64,000 bases of DNA from RHKX01 sp041393495 (GTDB taxonomy: Bacteria > Actinomycetota > Thermoleophilia > Solirubrobacterales > 70-9): the NCBI GenBank assembly GCA_041393495.1, contig JAWKKA010000001.1:124001-188000 (forward strand). The letters are read 5' to 3'. Made by a program: the position numbers and the translations under genes. The notes under the pieces are model-generated. The model had not been told where the DNA came from and did no database searches. It saw only the letters and a list, made by a program, of their open reading frames with translations. Shown in pieces: positions 51,205-59,423 of this stretch. Within the stretch, counting starts at the first letter, position 1. The number at the start of each line of letters is the position of its first letter.

Positions 51205-51319
51205 GGGTCGTCTCACCCGCGTCTGGCGTGGATCAGATGACCCACGTCAATGGTCGGAGCGCCGTTCGGGGACCCGGGTCATCTCACCCGCGTCTGGCGT
51301 GGATCAGATGACCCACGTC
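51205..51319. repeat. 44-bp direct repeat, each copy a possible hairpin
   Basis: GGGTCATCTCACCCGCGTCT and on, 44 bp, lies at 51205-51248 and 51276-51319 with one mismatch (period 71). Each copy begins GGGTC(A/G)TCT and holds AGATGACCC, which can pair, with the loop CACCCGCGTCTGGCGTGGATC-like between. It follows the heme operon and precedes the SAM hydrolase. Confidence 0.85.
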
Positions 51320-51362
51320 GGGGAGGGCGGGGCGATACGTACGCACTACAGTGACCCCGGAG

Positions 51363-52172
51363 ATGGCCCTGCCGATCACCTTCCTCACCGACTACGGCGT
51401 CGCCGACGACTTCGCCGGCGTCTGCCGCGCCGTGATCGCGCGAATCGCACCCGACGCGCGCGTGATCGACATCAGCCACGGGATCGGCCGCCACGACGTG
51501 CGCCAGGCGTCGGCGGTGCTGGCCGACGCGGTGCCCTACGCGCCGGTCGCCGTCCATCTCGCGATCGTCGACCCGGGCGTCGGCGGACCGCGCCGTGCTG
51601 TCGCCGTCCACACCGGGGAGGACCACATCCTCGTCGGCCCCGACAACGGGCTGCTGCCGCCGGCGATCGACCGCCTCGGCGGCGCGACCGAGGCGGTCGA
51701 TATCAGCGCCTCCGACTACCGGCTCGAGCATCCGTCGGCGACCTTCCACGGCCGCGACCTGTTCGCCCCCGTCGCGGCCCATCTCGCGCTCGGCCGGGAG
51801 CTGGCGTCGGCCGGCGTCCCGATCGAGCCCGCGAGCCTCGAGCGCCAGCCGGTGTCGCGGGCGCGGCTCGAGCAGCTCCGTGCCTTCGCGCACGCCGAGC
51901 GGATCGACGGCTTCGGCAACATCTCCCTCGACCTCTGCCGTGACGACCTCGACGGCCACCCGCTCGCCGGCGCGACCCGGGTCTCGGTCGGCTCCCGCAA
52001 GCGGCGCCGCACCGCGACCCGCGCGAACGCCTTCGAGGATGTTGCCGACGGCGGCTTCCTCTTCTACGAGGACTCCTCGGGCCGGATGGCGATCGCCGTC
52101 AACCGCGGCGACGCCAGCGAGGTCCTCGACCTCCGCGTCGGCGATGTGGTCGAGCTCGAGCCGGCGCCCTAG
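51363..52172 (+). CDS. S-adenosyl-L-methionine hydrolase (DUF62 / SAM hydroxide adenosyltransferase)
   Basis: 269 residues, duf-62 family related to fluorinase/chlorinase but using water or hydroxide. Motifs: TFLTDYGVADDFAGVCRAVI (about 6), ISHGIGRHDVRQA (about 36), AIVDPGVGGPRRAVAV (about 68), VGPDNGLLPPAI (about 93), and IDGFGNISLDL (about 182). The product would be adenosine plus methionine. Start ATG 51363 has TACAGT ending 10 nt before it. Its location after the SAM-using CobA-HemD may be chance. Confidence 0.88.
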   Translation: MALPITFLTDYGVADDFAGVCRAVIARIAPDARVIDISHGIGRHDVRQASAVLADAVPYAPVAVHLAIVDPGVGGPRRAVAVHTGEDHILVGPDNGLLPPAIDRLGGATEAVDISASDYRLEHPSATFHGRDLFAPVAAHLALGRELASAGVPIEPASLERQPVSRARLEQLRAFAHAERIDGFGNISLDLCRDDLDGHPLAGATRVSVGSRKRRRTATRANAFEDVADGGFLFYEDSSGRMAIAVNRGDASEVLDLRVGDVVELEPAP

Positions 52173-52209
52173 CGTCGCGCGGCCGCTTTCGCCGGCCCGG
52201 GGCGGCGGC

Positions 52210-52947
52210 TCACCCCGTTCGCCGGCGCAGGGTCAGCGCCCCGAGGGCGAGGGCCGCGACGGTCGCGGCGACGATCACGAGGACGTCGCGGGCGAAGCCA
52301 CCGCCGAGCGAGCCGGGCTCGGTGACACGGGCGAGCGCGTCGTAGGCGTAGGTGAGCGGCAGCGCGTAGGAGAAGCCCTCGAGGGCCGGCGCCATCTCGG
52401 CGCGGGGGACGAAGAGGCCGCAGAGGAGGTACTGGGGAAAGATGAAGGCGGGCATGAACTGGACCGCCTGAAACTCGGTCCGCGCGAAGGCGCTCGCGAA
52501 CAGGCCGAGCGCCATCCCGAGGGTGGCGTTGCCGATCGCGAGCAGGCCGACCAGCCAGGCGCCGTGCGGGGAGTCGAGGCCGAGCGCGACGAACCCGACG
52601 GTGCAGATCACGACCGCCTGCACCGCCGCCAGCAGCGCGAACCCGATCCCGTAGCCGAACAGCACGTCCCCCTTCGCCAGCGGCATCGTCATCAGCCGCT
52701 CGAGCGTGCCGGTGGTGCGCTCGCGGAGCATCGCGATCGACGTGATCAGGAACATCACCGTGAACGGGAAGATCCCGCAGAGCGGCGCTCCGATCTTCTG
52801 GAACGTCCCCTCCTGCGCGTCGAAGACGAAGTAGAGGATCGTCAGCAGCATCGGCGGCACGACCAGGAGCAGCCCGATCGTGCGCGGGTCGCGGCGGATC
52901 TGCCAGAGGACCCGGCGCGCGGTCGCGAGCGTCGAACGCCGGCTCAC
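52210..52947 (-). CDS. ABC-2 type transporter permease
   Basis: 245 residues, six hydrophobic helices, ABC-2 family. LWQIRRDPRTIGLLLVVPPM starts it, followed by LRERTTGTLERLMTMPLAKG (the family's E-R-x-x-G-T signature) and FIFPQYLLCGLFVPRAEM. It pairs with the ATPase directly upstream, with a 4-nt overlap (GTGA). A drug or lipid exporter by family. GTG 52947 is the start. Confidence 0.85.
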   Translation of the reverse strand: MSRRSTLATARRVLWQIRRDPRTIGLLLVVPPMLLTILYFVFDAQEGTFQKIGAPLCGIFPFTVMFLITSIAMLRERTTGTLERLMTMPLAKGDVLFGYGIGFALLAAVQAVVICTVGFVALGLDSPHGAWLVGLLAIGNATLGMALGLFASAFARTEFQAVQFMPAFIFPQYLLCGLFVPRAEMAPALEGFSYALPLTYAYDALARVTEPGSLGGGFARDVLVIVAATVAALALGALTLRRRTG

Positions 52948-53687
52948 GCCTTCCGCTCCGAGCCCGACCTCTCGATGAGGGCGAGGAAGGCCCTGGCGAG
53001 GTCGCTCTCGCGGGTCTCGTCGCGGAGTCCCTGCGGGGTCGTCTCGCGGAGCACCCGTCCCTCCCGCATCAGCAGCAGCCCATCGCACTCGGACGCCTCG
53101 TCCATCACGTGGCTGGAGACGAGCAGGGTGACCCCGGCGGCGGCGAGCCGGCCGAACGTCTCCCAGAGGTCGGCGCGCAGGACGGGGTCGAGGCCGACCG
53201 TGGGCTCGTCGAGGACGAGCAGCTCGGGCTCGTTGAGCAGCGCCGTGGCGAGTGAGACCCGCGAGCGCTGGCCACCGGAGAGGGTGCCGGTGATCCGCCC
53301 CTCGAAGCCGCCGAGGCCGACCGTCGCGATCGTCGCGGCGATCCGCTCCGCGCCGACGCCGAACAACGCCCCGAAGTAGCGGAGGTTCTCGGCGACGCTG
53401 AGGTCTCCATAGACCGACGGCGCCTGGGTGAGGTAGCCGACACGCGGCCGCAGGGCCGGTGAGCCGGCCGCCTCCCCGAGCACCTCGACCGTCCCCGCGG
53501 CGACGATCTGGACGCCGACGATCGAGCGCATCAGGGTGGACTTGCCGCAGCCGCTCGGCCCGAGCAGTCCGGTGATCCGTCCCCGGGGCACCTCGAGCGT
53601 GATCCCGTGGAGGACGCGGTTGCCGCCCCTGACCACATCGAGGTCGCGGACCGCGATCGCGGCCGGGACGGGCGGCGTCGGCGCCAT
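52944..53687 (-). CDS. ABC transporter ATP-binding protein
   Basis: 247 residues. Walker A LLGPSGCGKSTLMRS, Q-loop VGYLTQAPSVYGDLSVAENL, signature TLSGGQRSRVSLATAL (about 138), Walker B LLVLDEPTVGLDP, H-loop VSSHVMDEASECDGLLLM, as in DrrA-like exporters. Motor for the permease that follows. Start ATG 53687, divergent from the biotin ligase over 25 bp. Confidence 0.9.
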   Translation of the reverse strand: MAPTPPVPAAIAVRDLDVVRGGNRVLHGITLEVPRGRITGLLGPSGCGKSTLMRSIVGVQIVAAGTVEVLGEAAGSPALRPRVGYLTQAPSVYGDLSVAENLRYFGALFGVGAERIAATIATVGLGGFEGRITGTLSGGQRSRVSLATALLNEPELLVLDEPTVGLDPVLRADLWETFGRLAAAGVTLLVSSHVMDEASECDGLLLMREGRVLRETTPQGLRDETRESDLARAFLALIERSGSERKA

Positions 53688-53712
53688 TGCGGCCAGTCAT
53701 ACCATTCCCGGC
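53688..53712. promoter_or_regulatory. shared divergent promoter, ABC exporter / biotin ligase
   Basis: In the 25 bp between the two starts, AGTCATACCAT reads TACCAT on the plus strand (53700-53705, 7 nt before ATG 53713) and TATGAC on the minus strand (53701-53696, 8 nt before ATG 53687). The two -10 hexamers overlap by two bases. Confidence 0.5.
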
Positions 53713-54426
53713 ATGGAGTTCGGATCCCCGCACCACCACCACGACGTCACCGACTCGACCAACCTGCGCGCGAAGGCGCTCGCCGAGGCGGGGGCGCCGT
53801 CGGGCACGGTCGTCACCGCCGCCGAGCAGACCGAAGGCCGGGGCCGCGCCGATCGCGTCTGGACCGCCCCGCCCGGCACGGCGCTGCTCTACTCGGCGAT
53901 CCTCCGACCGCTCGAGCTCGACCACGTCCTGCTGCCGCTCGCCGCGCCGGTCGCGGTCTGCGAGGCCTGCGAGTCGCTGGCCCCGGTTCGCTGCGAGATC
54001 AAGTGGCCCAACGACATCTGGATCGGTGAGCGCAAGCTCGGCGGCGTCCTGATCGAAGCGCGGCCGCCCGACTGGGCCGTGATCGGGATCGGGATCAACC
54101 TCTCGATCGCCGCCGACGAGTTCCCGGCCGACCTCCGCTGGCCGGCGACCTCGCTCGACCACGGGGTCGAGCCGGACCGGCTCCGCGTCGCGGTCGACCG
54201 CGCGCTCGGCAAGTGGGTCGTCGCCGAGCCGGCTCACGTCCTCGACGTGTTCGCCGCCCGCGACGCCCTCCGCGGCCGGCCGCTGACCTGGGAGGGAGGG
54301 CCAGTCGCGGGCGGGCGCGCCGGCGTCGGCGAGGGGATCGACGAGCGCGGCAACCTGCTCGTCCGCGGCCCCGGCGGCGAGCTGACGGCGCTCGGCTCCG
54401 GCGAGGTCCAGCTCGCGCTCGGCTGA
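53713..54426 (+). CDS. birA: biotin-[acetyl-CoA-carboxylase] ligase, no HTH domain
   Basis: 237 residues. Biotin protein ligase core: DVTDSTNLRAKALAEAG, AAEQTEGRGRADRVWTAP with the GRGR adenylate loop (about 43), EIKWPNDIWIGERKLGGVLIE, VIGIGINLS. The C-terminal SH3-like domain ends GELTALGSGEVQLALG. The DNA-binding N-terminus of E. coli BirA is lacking, so it only biotinylates carboxylases. Leaderless -10 TACCAT. Confidence 0.92.
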   Translation: MEFGSPHHHHDVTDSTNLRAKALAEAGAPSGTVVTAAEQTEGRGRADRVWTAPPGTALLYSAILRPLELDHVLLPLAAPVAVCEACESLAPVRCEIKWPNDIWIGERKLGGVLIEARPPDWAVIGIGINLSIAADEFPADLRWPATSLDHGVEPDRLRVAVDRALGKWVVAEPAHVLDVFAARDALRGRPLTWEGGPVAGGRAGVGEGIDERGNLLVRGPGGELTALGSGEVQLALG

Positions 54427-54588
54427 GCCCGGCCAGGCCGATCCCGGCCTGGCGCTCCAGGCACGGCTGCTCCGGCGGGATCCCGCCGATCGCGACTCGC
54501 GCCCCGGCTCTACCGCTGCCCTTGGCTCCCCCGGGATACCTCGAATTGGCCCTCGCGCGGCCGATGGATGAATCCCTACGGTGCAGCC

Positions 54589-55809
54589 ATGCTGCAGCCG
54601 ACCGATCTCGACCTCAGCCTCTCCGATGCCGGCGCGCGGCTGGCGGATCGGCTGCGGGAGTTCCTCGACGAGGCGGTGCTGCCGCTGTCGGAGGAGATCC
54701 GTGCCGCGATGGGCTCGGTCGAGGGGCCCGAGGCATATCCGCCGCTCATGCAGGAGCTGCGTGCACGCGCTCGCGAGCAGGGGCTCTGGAACCTGTTTCT
54801 CGCCCAGCACGCCCACGGCGGTGAGCTCTCCAACGTCGACTACGGGCACCTCTGCGAGCTGATGGGGGAGGACGAATGGGCCCCGGCCGTCTTCAACTGC
54901 AGCTTCCCCGACACCGGCAACATGGAGATCCTGCTCGAGCAGGCCGACGCCGCCCAGCGCGAGCGCTGGCTCGATCCGCTCCTCGACGGCTCGACGCGGA
55001 GCTGCTTCGCGATGACGGAGCCCGATGTCGCGAGCTCCGATCCGACGGGGCTGCAGACCGTTGCCCGCCGCGACGGGGACGGCTGGGCGATCGACGGGCG
55101 CAAGTGGTTCGTCACCGGCGCGGTCGGCGCCTCGGTCTGCATCACGATGGTGCGCACCGCCGACGGCGGCGAGCGTCACCGTCGCCTCAGCGCACTCCTG
55201 GTGCCCATGGACGCCGACGGCCTCGAGCTGGTGCGCCGGGTCCCGGTGTTCGGCCACGACACGGGGCCGGGCCACTGCGAGCTGCGCTTCGACGGTTGTC
55301 GCGTCGGCGACGACGCGCTGCTGGGCGAGGTCGGCCAGGGCTTCGCGATCGCCCAGGACCGACTCGGCCCCGGGCGCATCCACCACTGCATGCGCCAGAT
55401 CGGCGCCGCCGAGCGGGCCCTCCGCCTGGCGGCAGAGCGGGCCCTCCGGCGAGGGCACCGGGATGGCGTCCTCGCCGACACCCAGCTCGTCAGGGCGCAT
55501 CTCGCCGAGTCACGCATCGCGCTCGACGCCGGCCGGCTGCTGGTCCTGCGCGCCGCCCGCACGATCGACCTGCACGGCAAGCGCGCGGCCTATCGCGACA
55601 TCTCGATCGCCAAGGTCCAGGTCGCACGGATGATCCAGGACGTCGTCGACCGTGCCATCCAGGTGCACGGCGCCCTGGGCATGTCCGACGACTCGCCCCT
55701 GGCTCGGATGTGGGTCGTGGCCCGCGCGCTGCGGATCGGCGACGGCGCCGACGAGGTGCACCTGCTCACGATCGCCAAGCACGAGCTCGCCGCGCGGGCG
55801 AGCGCCTAG
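54589..55809 (+). CDS. acyl-CoA dehydrogenase family protein
   Basis: 406 residues. FAMTEPDVASSDPTGLQTVA (about 143), WAIDGRKWFVTGAVGASVCITM (about 168), GRIHHCMRQIGAAERAL (about 262), VHGALGMSDDSPLARMWVVA (about 362), and DGADEVHLLTIAKHE at the end. It carries the FAD-domain features of the ACAD10/11-like group. Start ATG 54589, 6 nt after TACGGT. Its last 44 bp overlap the end of the convergent MocR-type gene. Expected role: a step in fatty or branched-chain acyl-CoA breakdown. Confidence 0.88.
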   Translation: MLQPTDLDLSLSDAGARLADRLREFLDEAVLPLSEEIRAAMGSVEGPEAYPPLMQELRARAREQGLWNLFLAQHAHGGELSNVDYGHLCELMGEDEWAPAVFNCSFPDTGNMEILLEQADAAQRERWLDPLLDGSTRSCFAMTEPDVASSDPTGLQTVARRDGDGWAIDGRKWFVTGAVGASVCITMVRTADGGERHRRLSALLVPMDADGLELVRRVPVFGHDTGPGHCELRFDGCRVGDDALLGEVGQGFAIAQDRLGPGRIHHCMRQIGAAERALRLAAERALRRGHRDGVLADTQLVRAHLAESRIALDAGRLLVLRAARTIDLHGKRAAYRDISIAKVQVARMIQDVVDRAIQVHGALGMSDDSPLARMWVVARALRIGDGADEVHLLTIAKHELAARASA

Positions 55810-57184
55810 ATGAGCGCGCCGTCGCGACCGCGCGCCCGATCGCGCGCGCCGCGGCCGGCGCCGAGGGCTCCGGCAGCGCGCCGAAGCCGACGACGAGGCC
55901 CGGCGACAGGGGCTCTCCGTGGAGGACGTGCTCAGCGAGCCCGAAGAGCCGCACGCCGCCATCGGCGGCCGCTGCCTTGACCCGCTCCTCGTCGGCCCCC
56001 GGCCCGAGCGCGACGGTCACGTGCAAGCCGCTGGTGGGCGTGGGCACCGCGGCGTCGGGCAGCTCCCTGCGCAGGGCCGCGGTCAAAGCGCGTGAGCGGC
56101 TGCGACAGGTGCCGCGCAGGCGCCGAGCCTGGCGATCGAGCGCGCCGTCCGCCAGGAAGCGCGCGAACGCCATCTGGTCGATCACCGGCGGGCCCGGGAC
56201 GGTGCGCGCGCGGTGGGCTCCCAGGCGGCGCGCCAGATCCGGTGGAGCGACCAGCCACCCCATCCGCAGGCCCGGAGCGAGCGTCCGGCTGACCGACCCC
56301 ATCAGGACGGTGCACTCGGGAGCGCCTGCCTGCAGCGCCACGGGCCCGGGGCCGTCGTGGAAGACGTCGGCGTTCGCGTCGTTCTCGAGGATCAGGCCTC
56401 CGCGGTGGCGCGCCCACGCGAGGAGGAGCTCCGCACGCTCCTCGCCGATGGCGACGCCGAGCGGATAGTGATGCGCGGGCTGCACCACCGCGGCGCACCC
56501 CGAACCTCGCGGAAGCCGCTCGAAGACCGCCCCCTGCTCGTCGACGTCCAGCCAGCTGGTGGGCGGTCCGGGACGCTGAAGCGCCCCAGCGAGCGCCGGG
56601 TAGCCGACCCGGGGCACCGCGACCCGTCGCAGGTCGAGCGCCTCCCGCAGCATGGCCACCGCGGTCATCAAGCCGTCGCAGACCACGATTGACTCCGCGT
56701 CCGCCACGATCCCCCGCGTTCGCGCCAGATACGCGGCGAGCTGTGCGCGAAGCTCGTGGATGCCACGCGGCGATCCGTATCCGAGCGCCCGGTCGGGCAG
56801 CTCGCGGAGCGCCGCGTCCACGGCTCGGCCCCAGGCCAGGCGGGGAAAGCCGGACAGGTCGGTGACGTCGGGATGCAGGTCGATCCGCCCTCGCGTCCGC
56901 GCAGCGCTCACCGCGGGCTTTCGGACCCTGCCGCTGACCCGCGTTCCGTCGCCGGTCCGTGCGGTGAGCAGGCCTTCGTGACGCAGCTGCGAGTAGGCGT
57001 CCAACACCACGTTTCGTGAGACCCCGAGCGCCGGCGCGAGCTGCCTGGTGGGCGGCAGGACGGTCCCTGCGGGCAGTCCCCCGCGGCCGATCAGGTCCCG
57101 CAGGGCGTCTTGGAGCTGCTGGCTCAGACCGACCGGCGCGTTGCGGTCGATCGTGATCGGAAGCGGCAGATTGGCACCTGACAC
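55766..57184 (-). CDS. MocR/PdxR-type GntR regulator, aminotransferase domain lacking the PLP lysine
   Basis: 472 residues. The N-terminal GntR winged helix is VGLSQQLQDALRDLIGRGGL and LAPALGVSRNVVLDAYSQLR, GEGLL-like (about 18-78). Residues 100-450 are an aminotransferase-I-like fold. The usual lysine that binds pyridoxal phosphate, in a motif like GTFSKTLAP, is Arg300 here (GSVSRTLAPGLRMGW), and the EDDYD box is ENDAN. The effector is therefore probably not a PLP-lysine adduct. GTG 57184 is the start. Divergent from the hydrolase/dehydrogenase genes, whose likely regulator it is. Confidence 0.85.
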   Translation of the reverse strand: MSGANLPLPITIDRNAPVGLSQQLQDALRDLIGRGGLPAGTVLPPTRQLAPALGVSRNVVLDAYSQLRHEGLLTARTGDGTRVSGRVRKPAVSAARTRGRIDLHPDVTDLSGFPRLAWGRAVDAALRELPDRALGYGSPRGIHELRAQLAAYLARTRGIVADAESIVVCDGLMTAVAMLREALDLRRVAVPRVGYPALAGALQRPGPPTSWLDVDEQGAVFERLPRGSGCAAVVQPAHHYPLGVAIGEERAELLLAWARHRGGLILENDANADVFHDGPGPVALQAGAPECTVLMGSVSRTLAPGLRMGWLVAPPDLARRLGAHRARTVPGPPVIDQMAFARFLADGALDRQARRLRGTCRSRSRALTAALRRELPDAAVPTPTSGLHVTVALGPGADEERVKAAAADGGVRLFGLAEHVLHGEPLSPGLVVGFGALPEPSAPAAARAIGRAVATARSSRRSPARRARAWRS

Positions 57185-57193
57185 GGGCAGTCG

Positions 57194-57230
57194 ATTGGAC
57201 CCTAATGGACCGGGTCCCGCGATCTACGAT
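57194..57230. promoter_or_regulatory. candidate MocR operator and divergent promoter
   Basis: TGGACC occurs at 57196-57201 and 57206-57211, spaced 10 bp, one helix turn, with an inverted GGTCC at 57213-57217. A minus-strand TAGGGT (57204-57199) for the regulator lies within, and a plus-strand TACGAT (57225-57230) for the hydrolase follows. MocR proteins bind direct repeats. Confidence 0.5.
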
Positions 57231-57286
57231 CGGCACACGCGCCGGCAGCGGCCGGGCGCACGGCTTCGAGCAGAGCGAGATCAGCG

Positions 57287-58084
57287 ATGGCCTTCGCCGA
57301 CGTCAACGGACAGCGCATCCACTTCGAGGACACCGGGGGAGACGGCCCCGTCCTCGCGTTCTCGCACGGCCTGCTGATGGACGGCTCGATGTGGGACCCG
57401 CAGGTCGAAGCGCTGCGCAGTCGCTACCGCTGCATCACCTGGGACGAGCGCGGCCACGGCCGGACCGAGTCGGACGGGGCCAGCTTCACCTACTGGGAGT
57501 CGGCGAGCGACCTGGTGGCGCTGCTCGACCATCTGCGGGTCTCCCGCGCGACCCTGATCGGCATGTCTCAGGGCGGCTATCTGACCCAGCGCGCGGCCGT
57601 CGAGATGCCCGGGCTGGTGGAGTCGCTCGTCTTCGTCGCCAGCCAGGCGGGGACCGAGGACCCCGAGAAGGTCGGGCTCTACGGCGCGCTCCTCGACGCC
57701 TGGGAGCGTGACGGCCTCGGCCCGGAGCTCGCGCGGACCGTCGCCGCCATCGTGCTCGGCGCGGACTGGGAGGGCAGCGCCGTGTGGATCGAGAAGTGGC
57801 AGCGGATGGACCCCGCGTCGCTGCGCGGGACGCTCGCGCCGCTGCTCGCCCGCGAGGACTTCACCGCGCGACTGGGCGAGCTCGACCGCCCGGCCCTGGT
57901 CATCTGGGGCGACCGGGACGCGGCGATCTCCGCCGAGCGCGCCCGTGCGCTGGCCGCCGGACTGCCGCAGGGATCGCTCGAGGTGGTCCCCGGCGGCGGC
58001 CACGCCGTGAACCTGACCCACCCCCGGGAGGTCAACCGCGCCCTCGCGACCTTCCTCGACCGCGCCGTTCCGGCACCGTCGTGA
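57287..58084 (+). CDS. alpha/beta hydrolase
   Basis: 265 residues. HGLLMDGSMW supplies the oxyanion region (HG), the nucleophile is in LIGMSQGGYLTQRAA (Ser in GMSQGG, about 95), the acid in VIWGDRDAAIS, and the His in VPGGGHAVNLTHP. The group includes esterases, lactonases and haloperoxidase-like enzymes. Stop and next start overlap (GTGA), so it is made together with the dehydrogenase. Confidence 0.85.
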   Translation: MAFADVNGQRIHFEDTGGDGPVLAFSHGLLMDGSMWDPQVEALRSRYRCITWDERGHGRTESDGASFTYWESASDLVALLDHLRVSRATLIGMSQGGYLTQRAAVEMPGLVESLVFVASQAGTEDPEKVGLYGALLDAWERDGLGPELARTVAAIVLGADWEGSAVWIEKWQRMDPASLRGTLAPLLAREDFTARLGELDRPALVIWGDRDAAISAERARALAAGLPQGSLEVVPGGGHAVNLTHPREVNRALATFLDRAVPAPS

Positions 58085-59397
58085 GCGGGCCGCTCGAGCC
58101 GTCCGCCGAGATCCGGGGCACGCTCGCCGCGCTCGACGAGTTCATCGAGGCCCGGATCCGGCCGCTCGAGCTCGCCGACGAGAACGCGCGCTTCTTCGAC
58201 CACCGGCGCGAGTGGGCGCGGACCGACTTCGAGCGCGACGGGGTGCCGAGCCGGGAATGGGAGGAGCTGATCCGCGAGATGCGGCGCCGCTCGGACGAGG
58301 CGGGCTGGCTGCGCTGGGGGCTTCCGGAGCGGCTCGGTGGACATGGCGCATCCCACTTCGAGATGGCGCTCATCCGCGAGCACCTCGCGCACCGCGGCGT
58401 CGGACTGCACGATGACGCGCTCTACGAGAGCTCCGTCGTCGGCAACTTCCCCGTGGTCGTGATGTTCGACGCCGTCGCGTCCGACGATCAGCGGGCGGAG
58501 TGGATCGAGCCGATGATCACGGGTGAGCGTCCGGTCGGGATCGCGCTGACCGAGCCCGGCTACGGCTCCGACGCCACCCGCATGCGGGCGCGCGCCGTCG
58601 CCGATGACGACGACTGGGTCATCAACGCCCGCAAGCGCTGGAACTCGGCGGCCCACGTGGTCTCCCACAACGTCGTGTTCGCGCGGACCTCGGGCGAGCC
58701 CGGGGAGCCGCTCGGGATCACCGGGTTCCTGGTCCCGACCGACGCCCCCGGCTACACGGTCGACTTCTACTGGTGGACCATGAACATGCCCGCCGACGCG
58801 GCCGAGGTCACGCTCGCCGACGTGCGGGTTCCCGGCACGGCCGTGCTCGGCGAGGTCGGCGGCGGGCTCGTCGCCGTTCAGCACTTCGTCCACGACCAGC
58901 GCATGCGCCAGGCCGCCCAGAGCCTCGGCGCCGCGCAGTACTGCATCGACATGGCCGTCGCCTACGCGCGCTCGCGGCGCACCTGGGGGCGACCGCTCAG
59001 CAGCAACCAGGCCATCCAGTTCCCGCTCGCCGAGCTGCACACCGAGGCGGAGATGGTGCGGGCGCTGCTGCGCTCGACGGCCGCCCTTCTCGACGAGCAG
59101 CCGGCGACCGAGATCTCCCATCTGGTGGCGATGTGCAACTACCGGGCGAACCGCCTGGGCTGCGACGCGGCCGATCGCGCGATGCAGGTCTGCGGCGGCG
59201 TCGGCTACAGCCGCCACATGCCCTTCGAGCACATCTATCGCCGCCACCGCCGCTACCGGATCACCGAGGGCGCCGAGGAGATCCAGATCCGCAAGGTCGC
59301 CCGCCGGCTCTTCAGGGAGGACCCCCCGCCCGGGCCGGGCGCCGACGCGATCTGGCCGCGCGACCTTCCCGCCTGGCCGGACGCCGCGGGCCGTTAG
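58081..59397 (+). CDS. acyl-CoA dehydrogenase (ACAD family)
   Basis: 438 residues. WGLPERLGGHGASHFEMALI, IALTEPGYGSDATRMRARAV (about 155), WVINARKRWNSAAHVVSHNV, QAAQSLGAAQYCIDMAVAYA, and VCGGVGYSRHMPFEHIYRRH near the end, then YRITEGAEEIQIRKVARRL. It oxidises an acyl-CoA, passing electrons to ETF. Start GTG 58081. Two ACADs in this island differ in sequence and probably act on different substrates. Confidence 0.9.
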   Translation: MSGPLEPSAEIRGTLAALDEFIEARIRPLELADENARFFDHRREWARTDFERDGVPSREWEELIREMRRRSDEAGWLRWGLPERLGGHGASHFEMALIREHLAHRGVGLHDDALYESSVVGNFPVVVMFDAVASDDQRAEWIEPMITGERPVGIALTEPGYGSDATRMRARAVADDDDWVINARKRWNSAAHVVSHNVVFARTSGEPGEPLGITGFLVPTDAPGYTVDFYWWTMNMPADAAEVTLADVRVPGTAVLGEVGGGLVAVQHFVHDQRMRQAAQSLGAAQYCIDMAVAYARSRRTWGRPLSSNQAIQFPLAELHTEAEMVRALLRSTAALLDEQPATEISHLVAMCNYRANRLGCDAADRAMQVCGGVGYSRHMPFEHIYRRHRRYRITEGAEEIQIRKVARRLFREDPPPGPGADAIWPRDLPAWPDAAGR

Positions 59398-59423
59398 GGC
59401 GCCCCGGCCCGCACGCCGGCGGC

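Noticed and set aside
52948..55500. Extension of the ABC permease frame upstream to 55500 on the minus strand
   Set aside because: It runs antisense to birA and the acyl-CoA dehydrogenase and through another frame of the ABC ATPase. The permease has its own GTG start overlapping the ATPase stop.
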